Of a stretch of DNA of 64,000 nt, positions 1 to 10,792 are shown piece after piece. This stretch comes from Thereva unica (lineage: Eukaryota; Arthropoda; Insecta; Diptera; Therevidae). The notes beneath the pieces were generated by a model. That model did no database searches, was not told where the DNA came from, and was given only the letters and a program-made list of their open reading frames with translations. A program made the translations under genes and the position numbers. Numbering within the stretch: the first letter of the stretch is position 1; the number at the start of each line of letters is the position of its first letter. The stretch lies in the NCBI GenBank assembly GCA_949987705.1, contig OX465281.1:172498516-172562515 (forward strand), read 5' to 3'.

Positions 1-237
1 GCATACGGACATGAGTTCAGTATTTGAGTAGTTGAATTTAGTTGACAGCAGCATCTCTGTGTTTGTTTGTGATTTTTTGTAACGTGTATTGCTTCTTTAT
101 TATCAACTCACCCTTAACTCAACTATTCATCTCATCATTCATACACATTAACCACCCGAACTACGAGTGTGTGCAAAATTGGAAGTTGATCGGTTATATT
201 TTCTAGTTTTTAGTCTATTATAAGCTTTCCGCAATTT
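1..237. other. Gene-free flank before the satellite
   Basis: No coding potential or recognisable element. A short stretch near 160-205 (gtgtgcaaaattggaagttg) resembles the tail of the following repeat unit, so this may be a diverged edge of the same array or of a Helitron-like host element. Confidence 0.4.
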
Positions 238-1752
238 AGTGTTGGCCGCCATTTTGAATTTGGAATGACGCCACATAGCTTATTGTGTTCTACCTGTCAT
301 ATCCTTTCATTTGATACCCATGTCAGAGGGACGCGGAGCACAATTTTAAAAATCGGGCGCCATTTTGGATCCGCCATCTTGATATTTTTACAAAATGGCC
401 AGATTGCATTGTCATCCAAACTAAACGTGTATGCAAAATTTCAGCTCTATCCGAAATCGGGAAGTGGGTCAAATTTAACTTCCAAGATTTGACGACAAAC
501 AGTGTAAGTGTTGGCCGCCATTTTGAATTTGGAATGACGCCACATAGCTTATTGTGTTCTACCTGTCATATCCTTTCATTTAATACCCATGTCAGAGGAC
601 CGCGGAGCACAATTTCAAAAATCGGGCGCCATTTTGGAACCGCCATCTTGATATTTTTACAAAATGGCCAGATTGCATTGTCATCCAAACTAAACGTGTA
701 TGCAAAATTTCAGCTCTATCCGAAACCGGGAAGTGGGTCAAATTTAACTTCCAAGATTTGACGACAAACAGTGTAAGTGTTGGCCGCCATTTTGAATTTG
801 GAATGACGCCACATAGCTTATTGTGTTCTACCTGTCATATCCTTTCATTTGATACCCATGTCAGAGGGCCGCGGAGCACAATTTCAAAAATCGGGCGCCA
901 TTTTGGAACCGCCATCTTGATATTTTTACAAAATGGCCAGATTGCATTGTCACCCAAACTAAACGTGTATGCAAAATTTCAGCTCTATCCGAAACCGGGA
1001 AGTGGGTCAAATTTAACTTCCAAGATTTGACGACAAACAGTGCAAGTGTTGGCCGCCATTTTGTATTTAGAATGACGCCACATAGCTTATTGTGTTCTAC
1101 CTGTCATATCCTTTCATTTGATACCCATGTCAGAGGGCCGCGGAGCACAATTTCAAAAATCGGGCGCCATTTTGGAACCGCCATCATGATATTTTTACAA
1201 AATGGCCAAATTGCATTGTCATCCAAACTAAACGTGTATGCAAAATTTCAGCTCTATCCGAAACCGGGAAGTGGGTCAAATTTAACTTCCAAGATTTGAC
1301 GACAAACAGTGTAAGTGTTGTCCGCCATTTTGAATTTGGAATGACGCCACATAGCTTATTGTGTTCTACCTGTCATATCCTTTCATTTGATACCCATTTC
1401 AAAGGGCCGCGGAGCACAATTTCAAAAATCGGGCGCCATTTTGGAACCGCCATCTTGATATTTTTACAAAATGGCCAGATTGCATTGTTATCCAAACTAA
1501 ACGTGTATGCAAAATTTCAGCTCTATCCGAAACCGGGAAGTGGGTCAAATTTAACTTCCAAGATTTGACGACAAACAGTGTGAGTAAAATAAAAGCGGGC
1601 GCCATTTTGGAACCGCTATCTTGATATTTTTACAAAATGGCCAGATTGCATTGTCATCCAAACTAAACGTGTATGCAAAATTTCAGCTCTATCCGAAACC
1701 GGGAAGTGGGTCAAATTTAACTTCCAAGATTTGACGACAAACAGTGCAAGTT
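238..1752. repeat. 269-bp tandem satellite array (~5.5 copies)
   Basis: A direct repeat with a 269-bp period. The motif gtgttggccgccattttg recurs at about 239, 508, 777, 1046 and 1315. The last copy (from ~1591) lacks its first ~100 bp. Copies differ by only a few substitutions. Each unit carries an overlapping open frame, but 269 is not a multiple of 3 and the frames start at TTG, so these are not genes. The block ctttcatttgatacccatgt is shared with the 128-bp array near 61.8-62.5 kb, which lies inside a Helitron, so this array may be the minisatellite core of a related rolling-circle element. Confidence 0.9.
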
Positions 1753-1956
1753 AAATAAAAGAATTTAATAAAGAAAACGAAGAATGATAGGGAAAAAAAC
1801 TAATGGAATAATAAATTATTTATATTGGGGTTATCGGTTACAAATGAAAAATTACTTATATTGCTTATTAAAAGGTGATAAATCGGCTTTAGCTGTTTGC
1901 CCTTACGAACTCGGCAAACTACCGCTTGCCTTGATATAGCATGTTTCTTTGTGACC
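1753..1956. other. AT-rich spacer
   Basis: No gene, repeat unit or RNA structure recognised between the satellite and the TTAA element. Confidence 0.4.
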
Positions 1957-1960
1957 TTAA

Positions 1961-2862
1961 GGGGGTATTCTAGTGTAGAAGCATGAATTTGAGGTGTTTT
2001 TTCAGCTGCTGTAAATAAAAAACTAAAAATATTTTTACTATCCATTTTTTCACAAGATATTTATTCATGTTTAAAGAATACATAAAAAATAAAGTCAAAA
2101 AATTAAAAACTGTAAATTTTATAGGTTGTTGAAGTAGGGTGTAAAAAAAATGGCGCGCCAAGTTTGCCACGATTCCAACCCTTCTGATGATCTGACCAAA
2201 ATAAAAAAAACATATTATTAATTTAGATGAATGCTGCTATCGTACTAACTAAGAAAAAGTGGCATTTTTTTTATTTTGGCTAAATTCCGGCTGTCCGAAA
2301 AAAAAATTGTTTTTTGGCCTATTTTTTTGACTTTTCGGAATTTTTTAAAAATAGTAAAAAACATTATATTGTTATAATAATAGTTCATACGATAAAGACA
2401 TGTATTGAGAACACTCACTGAAAATTTGAAGTAAATCGGTCAAGTAGAACTTGAGAAATCATGGCAAGCTTTTTGAAAAATGTAGTTTCGAGATAAACAC
2501 GTTTAAAGTTTAGGGTAAAATTACGCCGGTTTTGAACCATAAAATGACATTTTATACTTACGTTCATTTAATCCGCGATTCCTGCTCCATACATTGGGCC
2601 TTCTTCTACTTCAAAAAAAGCATTTTCCAAACAACAACAAACCCTTTTAAGGACATATTCTTGAAAGGTTGAGCTTCGAAAATATCAAGAAATTTTTTTT
2701 TTTTTTCAAATTTCTACACTAGAATACCCCTACTAAAATGACTATATCTCTGAAAATAATTAAAATTTTAACAAGCCCTTTTAAGGACATATTCTTGAAA
2801 GGTTAAGCTTTGAAAATATAAAAAAAAGGGATTTTTTCAAATTTCTACACTAGAATACCCCC
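1961..2862. mobile_element. TTAA-flanked non-autonomous DNA transposon (Kolobok/piggyBac-like MITE)
   Basis: Perfect 20-bp terminal inverted repeats, GGGGGTATTCTAGTGTAGAA, begin at 1961 and end at 2862. They are flanked on both sides by TTAA (1957-1960 and 2863-2866). TTAA duplications are typical of piggyBac and Kolobok transposons. The interior is 902 bp, AT-rich and has no transposase, so it is non-autonomous. A second, internal copy of the right TIR sits at about 2710-2733 because the terminal ~134 bp is tandemly duplicated. Assignment to one of the two superfamilies is inference. Confidence 0.75.
2642..2862. repeat. ~134-bp tandem duplication of the right end of the TTAA element
   Basis: The string cccttttaaggacatattct begins at 2642 and again at 2776. 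Each copy runs through to the TIR-like string ctacactagaatacccc. The inner copy continues into tactaaaatg rather than TTAA, so only the outer copy is the functional end. Confidence 0.8.
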
Positions 2863-2914
2863 TTAAACATGTTATATTGTATAAAAGTAGGTAACTTAAT
2901 ACTTTTTAAAATCG

Positions 2915-3520
2915 CGAAAAAACTTTTCGTAGAAGCTCTTGCTCCTGAGCCGGAGCCGTAATTTTGGCTTTGAGTTGGGAGCCGGAGCCATTTTTTCGGC
3001 TCCGGCTAAGGCTCTACAATCTATTACTGAAAAACGTCAACACCAAAATTATTTGAGAGGTATGAAAAAGTTTGTTTTGTGTCTGGTCAGGTTAGGTAAG
3101 AATCGAAGCAATTAATCTGGAATCTGTTGGCGGTTTGGAGACTCCTGGTTTGGATGTATTGTTGTAGAAAATTCATGATTGCAATGTTGCGCGACATATG
3201 TATGTCTCCGTTTTGCTACATACAACTATGTAAAATAAATAACAATACTTTTTAAGAAAATTAAATACATAGTTTATTTCAATTAATAATTGAAATAAAT
3301 AATTAATCCGAAAATATCTCTTCATTCATTGACCACATAAAATATTGATATTTGAAAGAGCCAATATGTAATAAAGCTCCGGTTCCAGCTCCTGAACCCG
3401 AGCCGCTACTTTAGCTCCAACTCCGGAGGGAGAGCCAAATAAATGGCTCTGCTCCGGGAGCCGTTTAAGAGCCAAGAGCCACATGATGAGCCGCTCCGGG
3501 GCGAGCTTTTTCGTACCCTG
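2915..3520. mobile_element. hAT-like non-autonomous element with GGAGCC-rich ends
   Basis: Both ends are built from inverted GAGCCGGAGCC-type motifs (2938-3015 on the left, 3375-3505 on the right). The right end closes with cgagctttttcgtaccctg, whose reverse complement starts CAGGGTACGAAAAAGCTCG, a CAGGG start typical of hAT ends. The left end (gaaaaaacttttcgtagaag) is decayed. No transposase is present. Boundaries and class are approximate. Confidence 0.45.
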
Positions 3521-4086
3521 CTAGTTAACAATATTTTTAAATCAATTCAGACGCAAACCCTTGAAATATCTAAATTTAAGAATTTCTGGCCTTAAACCAC
3601 TTTCAAAATAAACGGCCCATATGTATGTAGTTATACTTAAACAAATACAAAAATCACATTTTCAATGCCAAATGTTTACTTATCAATAGCAAAAGAATTT
3701 ATTCATCCTGAATTCCGCGGTAAAAAGGCACAAAAATTCACTTTTGTTTGGTTATTTTTAAATTAACATAAATTATTTTCACTATCGCTCGTATTCTTTT
3801 GTGTTTTCGATAGGTTTACATTTTTGATGAAAAACTTTTTATGTTAATTCGGATTTTGTTCATTCAGTGCAATAATCGTAATGGCGCTTGCGGGCTTGAC
3901 CTCGGTAACAATTTTGGTGTTGAGGGCTCTTAAACTGTAATTTTGCAAACAAATAACTTAAAAGATTTAATTTAGGTGATTGTATTTTAAATAAATGCTT
4001 TGCTATGTAGTGAGGTCTGAAAGAAAAACAAACGTATTAAAATAAATTATTTTTTTTTTCACTCCTATTGAAAACCTTATTGCGCC
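3521..4086. other. Gene-free AT-rich spacer
   Basis: No ORF with family resemblance, no inverted or tandem repeat and no RNA gene seen. Confidence 0.4.
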
Positions 4087-4127
4087 TTGATTTTTGTGTT
4101 CTATGGGAGTCTATTGGCTATATGCAT

Positions 4128-4165
4128 ATTATATCACCAAAAACCCGCATGCGTTGCAACGCTTT
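4128..4165 (-). mobile_element. Decayed Helitron 3' end
   Basis: The string aaaacccgcatgcgttgcaa closely matches the 3' terminal hairpin of the Helitron that ends at 22519. The canonical CTAG has decayed (tatcacc in place of tactagc). The block after 4500 also matches the 22565-22675 part of that Helitron, so 4128-4590 looks like a Helitron relic broken up by later insertions. Confidence 0.55.
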
Positions 4166-4334
4166 TAAATAGCGACTGTTCCGCTGAAATTAGAAACCTC
4201 TTGCCTACACGGCAAAATTTTTCCCGCAACACAAGTCTAGACAACTTGGCTAACCGCACACGCTGCAGCCCTCCCCTTCGCGCCCATTACGTTTTAGTAG
4301 TTCGTTTATAAATAATCACAAAATCGGTAATCGG

Positions 4335-4440
4335 TGTTTCCGAACTCATATAACATCTCAGAGTTCACTGACCATGACTTGAACGACATGACAGACTAGT
4401 AGTACAAAGGCTGATTCCTAAGCTTGAATTGACCACATAA
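4335..4440 (+). pseudogene. Relic of a non-LTR retrotransposon 3' end
   Basis: Shares aactcatataacatctcaga and the block around gaacgacatgac with 50448-50640, where the same sequence is longer and ends in a poly-A run. Here it is internally deleted and followed by A-rich sequence. Too short for clade assignment. Confidence 0.5.
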
Positions 4441-4469
4441 AAAAAACTTAAAAAATAAAAAAAAAATTT

Positions 4470-4521
4470 GTGCATAGTTCGGGATAAGAAATATCCTTTT
4501 CTTATCCCGGACTATGCGCAC
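4470..4521. repeat. Short perfect-stem inverted repeat
   Basis: Arms gtgcatagttcgggataag and cttatcccggactatgcgca fold on a short atatcc-type loop with one mismatch. The right arm runs into sequence homologous to the Helitron subterminal region at 22565-22620, so the hairpin is probably part of a rolling-circle element end. Confidence 0.6.
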
Positions 4522-4574
4522 AAAACCAAATCTTCATAATATTAACAAATTAAAGTTACCTATTAAAAAATAAG

Positions 4575-5365
4575 TTTTTGAAGTAAAACTTCTTAGGGAC
4601 GTTTGCTTAAAAAATTTACATGAGAGTGAATCAATTTCATTCGCGTAACGCTCTCACACATGAAAAATCGCCAGAACTTTCGTATAACGATGGGAAATGG
4701 GGTGGCCGGGGTACAAGAGACGAAGAAACTCGGGGCTGTGTGTGCAACAGTTAAAATACACTCTGCCTTACTGCATAAATTTTCTGGCATGTTAGCTTCG
4801 TTGTCGTCCAGACTTTGCTTTATCTCATTATAGGAATACAAATTCACCATTATGTAGAGGTGAATTGTTTCAGATTTTTCTTGTGGTTTGGTCAGTGGCC
4901 AGGCTTATGCCGCGGAGTTGACTGACATGTTGGAAGCGGCATATCCGACAAGAATTTTCGGCGCAGACTGAGCAAGTGGATTTGCTTTTTGTCGTGGCCA
5001 AATATGTGGCACTGCCGGGAAGTTACGGTACAAACACTTGAGACTTTCTTAAAATGCCAAACGATGTAAACAAATTGAAAGAAGAAATAAACAATACATC
5101 TTTCTTACGTTTAATTTGTAATTGTCTCTAATATAAAATACTTTTTGCATGCTTCAATTGATAAAACCGAAGCTGTTAAACCCGTTCGTCTGTGGTTTGG
5201 GTGCTTAGAATACCAAAAGGAAGTGATGAATAAAATGTGTGAGATGATCTTGTTTTAAATTGGCACCCACTTCCCCTTTGGTGAGATGTACTGGGCCTTT
5301 CCCCTTTTTAAATTACAATTTTTGACTTGCACAAATCGACGAATCGTTTATGACAAAACATTACA
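4575..5365 (-). repeat. Inverted dispersed copy of the 25-kb unit repeat
   Basis: 4580-4865 and 5150-5365 are the reverse complement of about 24960-25480, the left part of the 5.3-kb triplicated unit. They include the same ~85-codon frame on the minus strand. About 4890-5150 has no counterpart there and is either an insertion here or a deletion there. The frame is short, repeated and without domain similarity, so it is treated as repeat DNA and not as a gene. Confidence 0.7.
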
Positions 5366-5374
5366 CTGCTATGA

Positions 5375-5725
5375 AAATCGTTCCTGATAGGTTTTTTGTG
5401 TCGCTGATTACGAAAATCGGGGTCCCACAGTCTTAAAACATGCATGTCATCTTTAAATATGCTTAAAAACTCCCCTTTTTAAGGGTTTTCGCGATAATTT
5501 TAATTATAATCAAAAACAATCCAATAAAATACATTTTTTGCGATATTTATAATTATATTCAAAAGTGGTTGATTTATAACAAAGCAAATGTTATGATAAG
5601 TAATAGTAAATAGTATAGGGCTGAAACTATCCCTACATCGACTGAAAATATAAAGGTTTATAAAAAATGTTTTTTCAATTTTATGCTTCAAATTCGGTTT
5701 AATCAGCTAAAATAAATTATTTTCA
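5375..5725 (+). mobile_element. Single-arm relic of the foldback element family
   Basis: Aligns in the same order and orientation to the left arm of the foldback element at 14128-15220: the gtcgctgattacgaaaatc, ttttcgcgat and ttatgcttcaaattcg blocks. No second arm is seen nearby, so this is a solo, diverged half-element. Confidence 0.6.
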
Positions 5726-6035
5726 ACTACGCCTAGAAAGAAGAATTTGAAAAAAGATTGATTGTTTTTTGCATTTCTTTTTGCTCCCTTTAAAATTAAT
5801 TGGCTCCCTAAAAGATTGTATGGGACGAAGAAATCAGGTAATTGGTTAGGTGGCCATAAGGGGCGCCAATACCATACTCAAGTAGACTGGCTCTCGTTCG
5901 CGTAGGTAAAGGGCTCGCGTAGGTAAAGCTTCATTGTATGTGGTTGGCGGACTGCTTGGTAAAACAATACTTGGGTTTGGAATAGTCTATGCTGATGCGG
6001 ATGCAATTATTAATGATCATGAATGTAGCGGGAGC
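5726..6035. other. Gene-free spacer
   Basis: No supported feature. A short direct duplication of the string cgcgtaggtaaag is visible at about 5900-5927. Confidence 0.4.
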
Positions 6036-6039
6036 GGAG

Positions 6040-6335
6040 CATGCATACAGCTGGTGACATAAATAATATAGAAGTGTGTATTCAAATGCGACCTGACGAA
6101 ATGTTCCACGAATGGAGTGCATGCCACGCAAAGGTCGGACTACTTTTAACTTTTTCTGTAATGCCGCATTTGAAATAGCACGCACAAGTATGCACAATAA
6201 ACACATGCACCTTGCATGCACTCGTTACTTAGATTTTCGGGTTATGTGTCAAAGCCGGGACGGAAAAAAACGATGCAATTTTATGAACCTCTGAATGCAA
6301 TGCATGTACGCTTGCATATGTCACCAGCTTACTTC
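6040..6335. mobile_element. Small palindromic MITE with GCATGC-rich ends
   Basis: The inverted pair gcatacagctggtgaca (~6040) and tgtcaccagctt (~6320) brackets ~300 bp. The interior blocks atatagaagtgtgta and aagccgggacg recur in the same order at 50380-50665, where similar termini (aactggtgacat and tgtcaccagcttc) are visible. No coding sequence. Confidence 0.5.
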
Positions 6336-6795
6336 CATTAGGCGAATGGAAGGCCTGTGGCGGTAGTATCCATGCCTGTGGCGGAAGCGTGCATACCCGT
6401 GTGGGATGCGCACTTATATGCTATAGGTACTAGGTGCACCGCGTGTATGCTTTTAAGAAAGTTAGCCAATAAAAATTATTTTTACTTGGTTACTTTTAGG
6501 TTTTAATGTAAATAGGAATTCATAAATATTGATATTTTCAAATAGTATTTGTATCAAATCGGTTAGTAGACTCGTCACTATTTTTCCTGCATCTGTCGTT
6601 TGCCTGATTTTTCTCAACCCTACTATAGATCCGACAGACTTTCCACTAAATCTATTGCATATTACTACCCGTTTTACTTCTAAAGTGTGGTCTTAAGCAC
6701 ACTCATATTTTTTTTTTTAATTTCGAGGTTGTGTACCACCTCTCGGATAAATTTTGAACTACGCACATAACAGACACATAGCCATTCATATAAAA
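6336..6795. other. Gene-free spacer
   Basis: Holds two imperfect copies of a tgcctgtggcgg motif (6353 and 6375) but no coding or structural feature I can support. Confidence 0.4.
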
Positions 6796-7278
6796 CCCAG
6801 TAGGAATTCTAGGAAGGCCTTACCTATGGAGCACTGAAATAAGTAGTCATCTGGTAAGGGGAACCCCTTATTTTCTTGGTGTTAGATGAGCGCTTATATA
6901 AGCCATTACAAGAGAAGGCAGATGGTAAGGTTTAGTCCAGAAGTAGACCCAAACAAGCGAGAATTTGCCCAAAGACTCATTTGTTTTCGTTTTTTGTAAT
7001 ACCCCAGTGGGACTTGTAAGCTTACAGAATTATTACAGAAAAGCACTTACTAGTAAGGGGTGGGCCTTACCATACCCCTTACAGATGAGCAGTTCTATAA
7101 GTACTCTAAGGTAAGTACTTACGTAACTACCCTCCGGAAAGTATAAAAGTAAGGCCTTACCTCCTATGACATCGTGTGTAAAAATAAGCACTTCTATAAG
7201 GGATATGGTAAGGCCTACCCCTTACTAGTAAGTGCTTATTTCAGTACATACTTCTGTAGGCTTACAGGTCCTACTGGG
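6796..7278. mobile_element. MITE with CCCAGTAGGA termini
   Basis: Starts CCCAGTAGGA and ends TCCTACTGGG, an exact 10-bp terminal inverted repeat, with AAAA on both sides. The interior is full of self-complementary ggtaaggcct and gtaagtactt motifs and includes a nested internal copy of the end (~7004, cccagtgggacttgtaagc). The same family is present in inverted order at 51719-52473. No transposase. Confidence 0.7.
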
Positions 7279-7874
7279 AAAATATGTTTCGTGCGCCTAG
7301 ATTTTGACGTTCTCAGGTAAATGGCGCCCACTGTGCTTTTCTCTCCTAAAAATGTCAAAATAGACGAACATTGAAAACATTAAAAGATGATACTACTGAT
7401 TTGATCCTAAAAAGGGCCGTTGCTGCTTCCCGTTTTCGTGTTTCGTCATTACATGTTTTAGCACGCACGACACTGGCAATATAAAAATGTGTATAATATA
7501 TTAATGCAAGGCTAACAATTCACTGAAAAACTTCTTTATAAACGAAGAGGGATGTTTTACTTGTAGGTATTTCAACGTTTGAGGCTTTACTGAGTTGAGT
7601 CGAGAACATTACTAGAACATTTTCTATATCCATGTTGAGGAAATAGTACTGAATTCTGAGTTTTCCGATGGCGCTCTCATATTTTCTTTTAAATTACGTT
7701 TTTCAATCTGTCCCTAAATAAGTGATCATTTTAAACGTGCATTACTTTTCCCGAAATCAATGCCAATAAAACATTACAGTTGGTTTTTACTTCTTAAATC
7801 TTGCAGTGTTCTGCCAACCGCTTCAACAGGTACTTTATTTGCAATAGTGTACATTCATCCCATTCTCAGCCAAC
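7279..7874. other. Gene-free spacer
   Basis: No supported feature. Confidence 0.4.
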
Positions 7875-7961
7875 TAGACCAGTGCAGATAATTTTTGAGA
7901 AAAAAAAAAATTCTTAGCAGTATATGGAAGGTGGGAAAATTTAGGATAAATGCTACTTAAA

Positions 7962-10152
7962 CTAGTTGGGATGTGGGTTCGACCCTTTCGGTCCACACAA
8001 TCAACTTCCCAGTATGATGGATGTTTATTGGATATTTTAATAATAAATGAACAATAGGCAATATAGAATATATCTATAATACCGAGAATTTGTCACGATT
8101 GTTTATCAATATTTTCGCTAAAATGTCAAACTAAATGTGCGCACTTACAACATTAGGATGACGGAAATGTATATAAAATTGATGTATTAATGTTTTTCGG
8201 CACCTCAATGAAGTCGATATAGATTTTAGTTCGCGCGGTATCGTGCAGGTACAAAAATCACTTAAGTCATTTTACCAAAAACGTTGGACCGAATGTTATA
8301 AAAATCTTTTCAGATTATATTGTCGTTAATACGCTTCGAACGGCACCTCAAGTAAGTCAATATCTTTTGTGGTTCGGGCGATATCGTGCAGGTACAAAAA
8401 TAACTTACGTCGCTTAAACAAAAAAAACGGCTGGACCGAATTTCATGAAAATCTTTTCAGATCATATTTTGGTTAATACTCTTCGAACGGCACGTCAACT
8501 AAGTCGGTATCTTTTATAGTTCGCGCGATATGGTGCAGGTACAAAAATCACTTAAGTCATTTAAACCAAAAAACCGCTGGACCGAATATTATAAAAATCT
8601 TTTCAGATTATATTGTCGCTAATACGCTTCGAACGGCACCTCAAGTAAGTCAATATCTTTCGCGGTTCGGGCGATATCATGCAGGTACAAAAATCACTTA
8701 CGTCGCTTAAACAAAAAAACGGCTGGACCGAATTTCATGAAAATCTTTTCAGATCATATTTTGGTTAATACTCTTCGAACGGCACGTCAACTAAGTCGGT
8801 ATCTTTTATAGTTCGCGCGATATGGTGCAGGTACAAAAATCACTTAAGTCATTTAAACCAAAAAACCGCTGGACCGAATATTATAAAAATCTTTTCAGAT
8901 TATATTGTCGCTAATACGCATCGAACGGCACCTCAAGTAAGTCAATATCTTTCGCGGTTCGGGCGATATCATGCAGGTACAAAAATCACTTACGTCGCTT
9001 AAACAAAAAAACGGCTGGACCGAATGTCATGAAAATCTTTTCAGATCATATTTTGGTTAATACTCTTCGAACGGCACGTCAACTAAGTTGATATCTTTTA
9101 TAGTTCGCGCGATATGGTGCAGGTACAAAAATCACTTAAGTCATTTAAACCAAAAAACCGCTGGACCGAATATTATAAAAATCTTTTCAGATTATATTGT
9201 CGCTAATACGCTTCGAACGGCACCTCAAGTAAGTCAATATCTATCGCGGTTCGGGCGATATCATGCAGGTACAAAAATCACTTACGTCGCTTAAACAAAA
9301 AAACGGCTGGACCGAATTTCATGAAAATCTTTTCAGATCATATTTTGGTTAATACTCTTCGAACGGCACGTCAACTAAGTCGATATCTTTTATAGTTCGC
9401 GCGATATGGTGCAGGTACAAAAATCACTTAAGTCATTTAAACCAAAAAACCGCTGGACCGAATATTATAAAAATCTTTTCAGATTATATTGTCGCTAATA
9501 CGCTTCGAACGGCACCTCAAGTAAGTCAATATCTTTCGCAGTTCGGGCGATATCATGCAGTTACAAAAATCATTTATGTCGCTTAAACAAAAAAACGGCT
9601 GGACCGAATTTCATGAAAATCTTTTCAGATCATATTTTGGTTAATACTCTTCGAACGGCACGTCAACTAAGTCGATATCTTTTATAGTTCGCGCGATATG
9701 GTGCAGGTACAAAAATCACTTAAGTCATTTAAACCAAAAACCCGCTAGATCGAATATTATAAAAATCTTTTCAGATTATATTGTCGCTAATACGCTTCGA
9801 ACGGCACCTCAAGTAAGTCAATATCTTTCGTGGTTCGAAAGATATCATGCAGGTACAAAAATCACTTACGTCGCTTAAACAAAAAAACGGCTGGACCGAA
9901 TTTCATGAAAATCTTTTCATATCATATTTCGGTTAATACGCTTCGAACGACACCTCAACGAAGTCGATATCAGTTTAGGTTCGCGCGATATCGTGCAGGA
10001 AAAAATGACCACATCCGTACGCACATACACACACATACTTCCTCCCAATTTTTTGCTTAAAATGCTCCTGGGACCTTGAAAGATGAAAATACGTTGAAAT
10101 TTTCGATTTCGATTTTCGGACCGATTACAATAACTTCCTATACTGGGAAGTT
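7962..10152 (-). mobile_element. Helentron-like non-autonomous element (HINE), copy A
   Basis: Read on the minus strand it starts AACTTCCCAGTATAGGAAG (10152 leftwards) and ends CCCACATCCCAACTAG at 7962. A copy of the 5' terminal motif lies inverted just inside the 3' end (actgggaagttg), followed by a hairpin-forming GGACCGAAAGGGTC. 5' terminal plus 3' subterminal inverted repeats, a 3' hairpin, a tandem-repeat core and insertion at TT are the described hallmarks of helentron-associated elements. The right arm of the host transposon gives the empty site gctacttaaacaagg; the insertion added only AA/TT. No coding capacity. Confidence 0.75.
8220..9990. repeat. ~292-bp dimeric tandem array in the HINE core
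   Basis: The string gatatggtgcaggtacaaaa recurs with its ATG at about 8531, 8822, 9114, 9406 and 9698, a ~292-bp period. Each unit is two diverged ~146-bp half-units, recognisable by the alternating tcacttaagtcatttaaacc and tcacttacgtcgcttaaaca. Other HINE copies carry fewer units, so copy number varies between insertions. Confidence 0.9.
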
Positions 10153-10792
10153 AACAAGGAAAAATCGAGATCACCGCAGCAGATGATCGGAAAGGGGGCG
10201 GGGGAGCCAAAATGTGAGTTTTAGGGGGTTAAACGTGCTTTTTTGCGATTTCTGAGAAAAGTAGACCTCCTATCGAAAAACGTTAAATGTAAACGTTGTA
10301 GATAATTAAAAGATCTAGAGCGTTTGTTCAAACCATTTTTCGACATAACCTCAAAAAATGGAGAAAAACGTCAAAAACCGAGTTTTTCGTTTATCATTTT
10401 TATCTTTCACAAAAATGATCCAATTTTAATGAAATTTGACGAAAATGTAGATTTTCATGTTTCGAAAAGGCCCAATTTTTTTCAAAGCGATTGGTTGTGT
10501 AGTTTTGTTTTTATGACCTTAATTTAAAAAAAAGGCCCCATTTTCAATCAAAAAAGTTGGCGAACGAATTTTTGATTTTGAACATTTTGAAGACGGGTTT
10601 TTTTTCGTTGAATCCTCTACTTTAAGATGGTGTAAAAAAATGATAGTGTCACAATAGAAAAACATCGAGAAAAATTCGAAAAACCAAAAACATCCTTTTT
10701 CAAATATCGATTTTTCCGTAAACTTCGCTAATTCTTTATCTCTCTTTGACATAAAGCTTTAAGAGTGGCGCAAAACTGTAAATTTAATGTAA

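Noticed and set aside
265..1568. Five overlapping ~75-90-codon frames that look like a small repeated protein family
   Set aside because: They are the 269-bp satellite read in shifting frames (269 is not a multiple of 3), with TTG starts and no domain similarity.
7967..8010. gggttcgaccc string resembling a tRNA T-arm or Pol III B box in the HINE 3' end
   Set aside because: No acceptor, D or anticodon arm can be folded around it, and the match to the B-box consensus is incomplete. It is better explained as the element's 3' hairpin.
8220..9990. Regular repeat array considered as CRISPR
   Set aside because: The units are contiguous ~146/292-bp repeats without unique spacers, in clearly eukaryotic transposon DNA.
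10519..10752. ~77-codon minus-strand frame matched by a plus-strand frame at 13125-13355
   Set aside because: It is the inverted arm of one transposon seen twice, not a conserved gene pair.
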